Below are positions 4,600 to 6,444 of a DNA stretch of 6,444 nt, in pieces (within the stretch, counting starts at the first letter, position 1; the number at the start of each line of letters is the position of its first letter). Source of the DNA: CAIPAT01 sp037144075 (GTDB taxonomy: Bacteria > Verrucomicrobiota > Lentisphaeria > Victivallales > Victivallaceae); the NCBI GenBank assembly GCA_037144075.1, contig JBAWXM010000305.1, positions 1 to 6,444 on the forward strand. The letters run 5' to 3'. A program made the translations under genes and the position numbers. The notes beneath the pieces are model-generated. The model did not search any database. It was not told the origin of the DNA and saw only the letters and a list, made by a program, of their open reading frames with translations.

Positions 4600-6180
4600 A
4601 TGAAAAGTATTAATTTGATCCGCTACGGGCTTATCAGCCTGCTGGCAGCCGGAATTGGTTCATTAACCGCTATCGGCGCGGAGTCTGCCGGAAAAACCAC
4701 GGACGCAATTACCGTCACCACTTCACAGGAAGGAACCCCCATCCGGCTGATCAGCGGCGGAAATCTTGAATTTTTCGCTCCGCCGATCCGGCAGAAAATG
4801 AAAGATCCGGACCTGCTGAGTTCATGGCAGAAAGTTCCGTTCCGCATGCTGCGTTTTCCGGGTGGCACCGTTTGCGACCATTACATCTGGAATGATCCTT
4901 CCACCGGATATTTCATCGTCGGCAACGCAAGCACGGTAATCACGCCGGCGCAATTTATCACCATGTGCCGGACCATCGGCGCGGAACCGATATTCCAAGT
5001 CAACACAATGAGCGTTGACCGGATGGCAAACCGCATCAACCCCAATAATATCGAAATGATCCGTCAGGGAGCGCAACGCGCCGCCGACTGGGTGCGGGAT
5101 GCAAATATCAAGAATAAATGGAACGTGAAATACTGGGAAATCGGCAATGAAGTCTGGATCTGGCTGTTCCCTGAAGAGTATGCCAGGTTTGTCGTTGAAT
5201 ATTCCAAAGCGATGAAAGCCGTTGATCCGACCATCAAAATCATTGCCTGCGGTTTATCTAGTAAAGTAGGGCCGTTTAATCCCGACAGTTTCTTCAACTT
5301 CTCCAAAACCGATCCGTCCTGGAAACCGCGTACCGTGGTGATGAATGATGCGGTGTCCTGGAACGATGCGCTGCTGACGATTGCCGACGGCTATTTTGAC
5401 TATCTGGCCCCGCATCCATACGCCAGCGGTAACAAGTCCACCACCGATGTAAAGAACCTCTATCTTGAAACAACGGCCAAAGTATGGCGGAATGAAGGCA
5501 TGAAGTCACAGTATGACGCTCTTCAGCGCCATCCTTCATCCAAGGCGCACATCGCCATCACGGAATGGGCATGTAATTTCGGCGCATCCATACCCGGCAG
5601 CAGCGGGAAATTAAAACCCGATAAGGCATATTACTATATGCTGGGCAACGGCATCAACATGGCATTCTATTTCGGCCGTTTCCTGGAAGATTCCCGCAAT
5701 GAAATAGCCATCGTGCATTCTCTGTCTGATATCCAGACCTTGTGGTACTGGCCCAAAAAAGAAATGGCCAAAGGCGAACCGCTCGCACATCCCTCGATTC
5801 TCGGCCTGCAAATCTGGGGGAATAACCTGGGGGACAAGCGTATGAACGTACAATCCAGCGCAATTCCAGCTCTTGCAATCGGTGAAGAACGCGTGCCTGC
5901 GGTGTATTTATTCGCCTCCGAAGACGATTCATGCCGCTATCTGGTTGCGATCAATCTAGATCCGGAAAACAGCAAACGTTTAATTTGGAAAACTTCCGGA
6001 AATAACGACGCAACCGTGTCAATGCTCTCCGGAAAATCGCTCGACACGCAGAATTTCGATGACTGGGGCAAGGACAAAAAAGCCGTTGAAATTGAAACCT
6101 CCACATTAAGGCCGGTTGACGGCGCGTATGTGCTGGATCTGCCCAAACACAGTATGGCTGGAGTAAAAGTAAAAAAATAA
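4600..6180 (+). CDS. Secreted clan GH-A glycoside hydrolase, GH51-like (putative alpha-L-arabinofuranosidase)
   Basis: Protein of 526 residues, predicted to cleave terminal sugars, most likely alpha-L-arabinofuranosyl groups, outside the cytoplasm. A signal peptide spans about 1-27 (hydrophobic core 10-25, cleavage after AIGA). The catalytic (beta/alpha)8 barrel covers about 45-410, with LRFPGG at 84-89, GAEPIFQVN at 127-135, YWEIGNEVW at 178-186 (E184 as acid/base), PHPYA at 271-275 (His and Tyr near the active site) and ITEW at 320-323 (E322 as nucleophile). The two glutamates are 138 residues apart, as expected for retaining clan-A enzymes. A C-terminal beta-domain, about 425-526, ends LDLPKHSMAGVKV, as in GH51. 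AGGAG at 4588-4592 is seven bases before ATG. Most characterised GH51 enzymes are intracellular or act on arabinan/arabinoxylan side chains, so export is worth noting. GH39 or an unassigned clan-A family is possible; substrate not proven. Confidence 0.8.
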   Translation: MKSINLIRYGLISLLAAGIGSLTAIGAESAGKTTDAITVTTSQEGTPIRLISGGNLEFFAPPIRQKMKDPDLLSSWQKVPFRMLRFPGGTVCDHYIWNDPSTGYFIVGNASTVITPAQFITMCRTIGAEPIFQVNTMSVDRMANRINPNNIEMIRQGAQRAADWVRDANIKNKWNVKYWEIGNEVWIWLFPEEYARFVVEYSKAMKAVDPTIKIIACGLSSKVGPFNPDSFFNFSKTDPSWKPRTVVMNDAVSWNDALLTIADGYFDYLAPHPYASGNKSTTDVKNLYLETTAKVWRNEGMKSQYDALQRHPSSKAHIAITEWACNFGASIPGSSGKLKPDKAYYYMLGNGINMAFYFGRFLEDSRNEIAIVHSLSDIQTLWYWPKKEMAKGEPLAHPSILGLQIWGNNLGDKRMNVQSSAIPALAIGEERVPAVYLFASEDDSCRYLVAINLDPENSKRLIWKTSGNNDATVSMLSGKSLDTQNFDDWGKDKKAVEIETSTLRPVDGAYVLDLPKHSMAGVKVKK

Positions 6181-6198
6181 TCAGTCAGTACCGATGTC

Positions 6199-6216
6199 GC
6201 CCGCCTTTGTGCGGGC
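6199..6216 (+). terminator. GC-rich hairpin after the hydrolase gene, possible terminator
   Basis: GCCCGC and GCGGGC form a perfect 6-bp GC stem with a 6-base loop, 18 bases after the hydrolase stop. The following bases are TCTCATG, with no real U run. It could end or protect the hydrolase mRNA, or simply belong to the hairpin cluster around it. Confidence 0.4.
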
Positions 6217-6243
6217 TCTCATGCGTCGCTGGTGTTTAGAGTA

Positions 6244-6264
6244 TCTCAAGCTTCCAGCTTGAGA
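6244..6264. repeat. Perfect 9-bp hairpin
   Basis: TCTCAAGCT, TCC, AGCTTGAGA: a 9-bp perfect stem with a 3-base loop. The CAAGCTTCCAGCTTG core looks like a repeated intergenic motif, but that impression comes from general memory, and copy number cannot be judged from one window. Confidence 0.55.
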
Positions 6265-6275
6265 AGAATCGCACC

Positions 6276-6308
6276 GGCCACGCTATGAGTGGTCCCGCGA
6301 CTGCGGGA
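6276..6308. repeat. Two abutting hairpins
   Basis: GGCCAC at 6276-6281 pairs with GTGGTC at 6289-6294 (one G-U), and TCCCGC at 6293-6298 pairs with GCGGGA at 6303-6308 around a GACT loop. They share two bases, so the full stems are mutually exclusive at the joint. Part of the same palindrome cluster. Confidence 0.5.
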
Positions 6309-6334
6309 ATGCTGGCGGTACTATTTAAAATAAA

Positions 6335-6352
6335 GCCGGTCAGACGACCGGC
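6335..6352. repeat. Hairpin GCCGGTC-AGAC-GACCGGC
   Basis: Perfect 7-bp GC-rich stem with a 4-base loop, followed by GCTCCCAGGG. This form (GCCGG stem, short loop, then GCTCCCAG) is reminiscent of REP-like intergenic repeats in PVC-group genomes. The resemblance is from memory, not from a search. Confidence 0.5.
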
Positions 6353-6396
6353 GCTCCCAGGGAATAAGCAACGTTTAAAAATTAAGATTTAAAGAG

Positions 6397-6444
6397 ATGA
6401 TCGCAGAAAATATTCCGCCGGTTTCCGAACCCGTAGCATGTATA
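6397..6444 (+). CDS. Possible start of a further gene, truncated by the window end
   Basis: ATG at 6397 opens 16 codons (MIAENIPPVSEPVACI) that are still open at the last base. It follows an AT-rich 25-base stretch after the hairpin cluster, as a leader would. The nearest purine run, AAAGAG, abuts the ATG and is too close for a good ribosome-binding site. The peptide is too short to assign to a family. Confidence 0.3.
   Translation, partial: MIAENIPPVSEPVACI

Larger units (their letters stand above)
6187..6322. repeat. Hairpin-rich non-coding block bounded by a short inverted repeat
   Basis: AGTACCG at 6187-6193 and CGGTACT at 6316-6322 are inverted copies that bracket a run of short palindromes (6199-6216, 6244-6264, 6276-6294, 6293-6308). 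Together they look like a REP- or MITE-like intergenic element. A 7-bp inverted match in a stretch this size can arise by chance, so the boundaries are tentative. The dense hairpins themselves are directly visible. Confidence 0.4.

Noticed and set aside
6181..6444. CRISPR array, tRNA or attachment site in the 3' region
   Set aside because: The palindromes differ from each other and are not evenly spaced direct repeats; no cloverleaf with a tRNA T-loop and no core-site duplication is visible.

Overview
The window most resembles a carbohydrate-use locus from a Lentisphaerota-type bacterium (Victivallis/Lentisphaera relatives) or another member of the PVC group. The clues are a prepilin-like secreted protein of the 'FTLIELLVVIAIIAIL ... 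LLPAL' type with a modified H-X9-DG tail (this family is greatly expanded in that phylum), secreted DUF1566 and LamG proteins, a LacI regulator next to a secreted glycoside hydrolase, and moderate GC with AT-rich gaps. The phylum is inferred from protein style; there is no marker gene. All genes are on the + strand.

Layout: (1) 1-116, a control region with phased A/T tracts, a consensus sigma70 promoter (TTGACA-N17-TATAAT) and two 18-bp LacI-type operators whose centres are 32 bp apart. (2) 117-1235, a LacI-family repressor. (3) 1205-1303, a possible 32-codon small gene that overlaps the repressor's end and whose stop overlaps the next start (ATGA). Its start and the next gene's start sit behind the same ribosome-binding block, part of a diverged duplication of about 50 bp. 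(4) 1300-1977, a prepilin-like protein. (5) 2143-2829 and 2835-4457, two tandem secreted DUF1566 (Lcl C-terminal-like) proteins, paralogous in their first halves; the second also carries a C-terminal LamG/concanavalin A-like domain. (6) 4600-6180, a secreted clan GH-A glycoside hydrolase closest in motifs to GH51 alpha-L-arabinofuranosidases. (7) 6181-6396, a non-coding cluster of short perfect hairpins, then a possible start of another gene running off the window.

Working model (inference): the repressor senses a sugar and controls its own promoter. Read-through from that promoter would put the small ORF and the prepilin-like gene under the same control. The DUF1566/DUF1566-LamG pair would act outside the cytoplasm in binding glycans or surfaces, and the hydrolase would release arabinofuranose-type sugars. 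No transporter or cytoplasmic sugar-catabolism gene is present here. The only strong promoter and operators seen are in front of the repressor; the gaps at 1978-2142 and 4458-4599 hold repeats and a hairpin but no convincing promoter.
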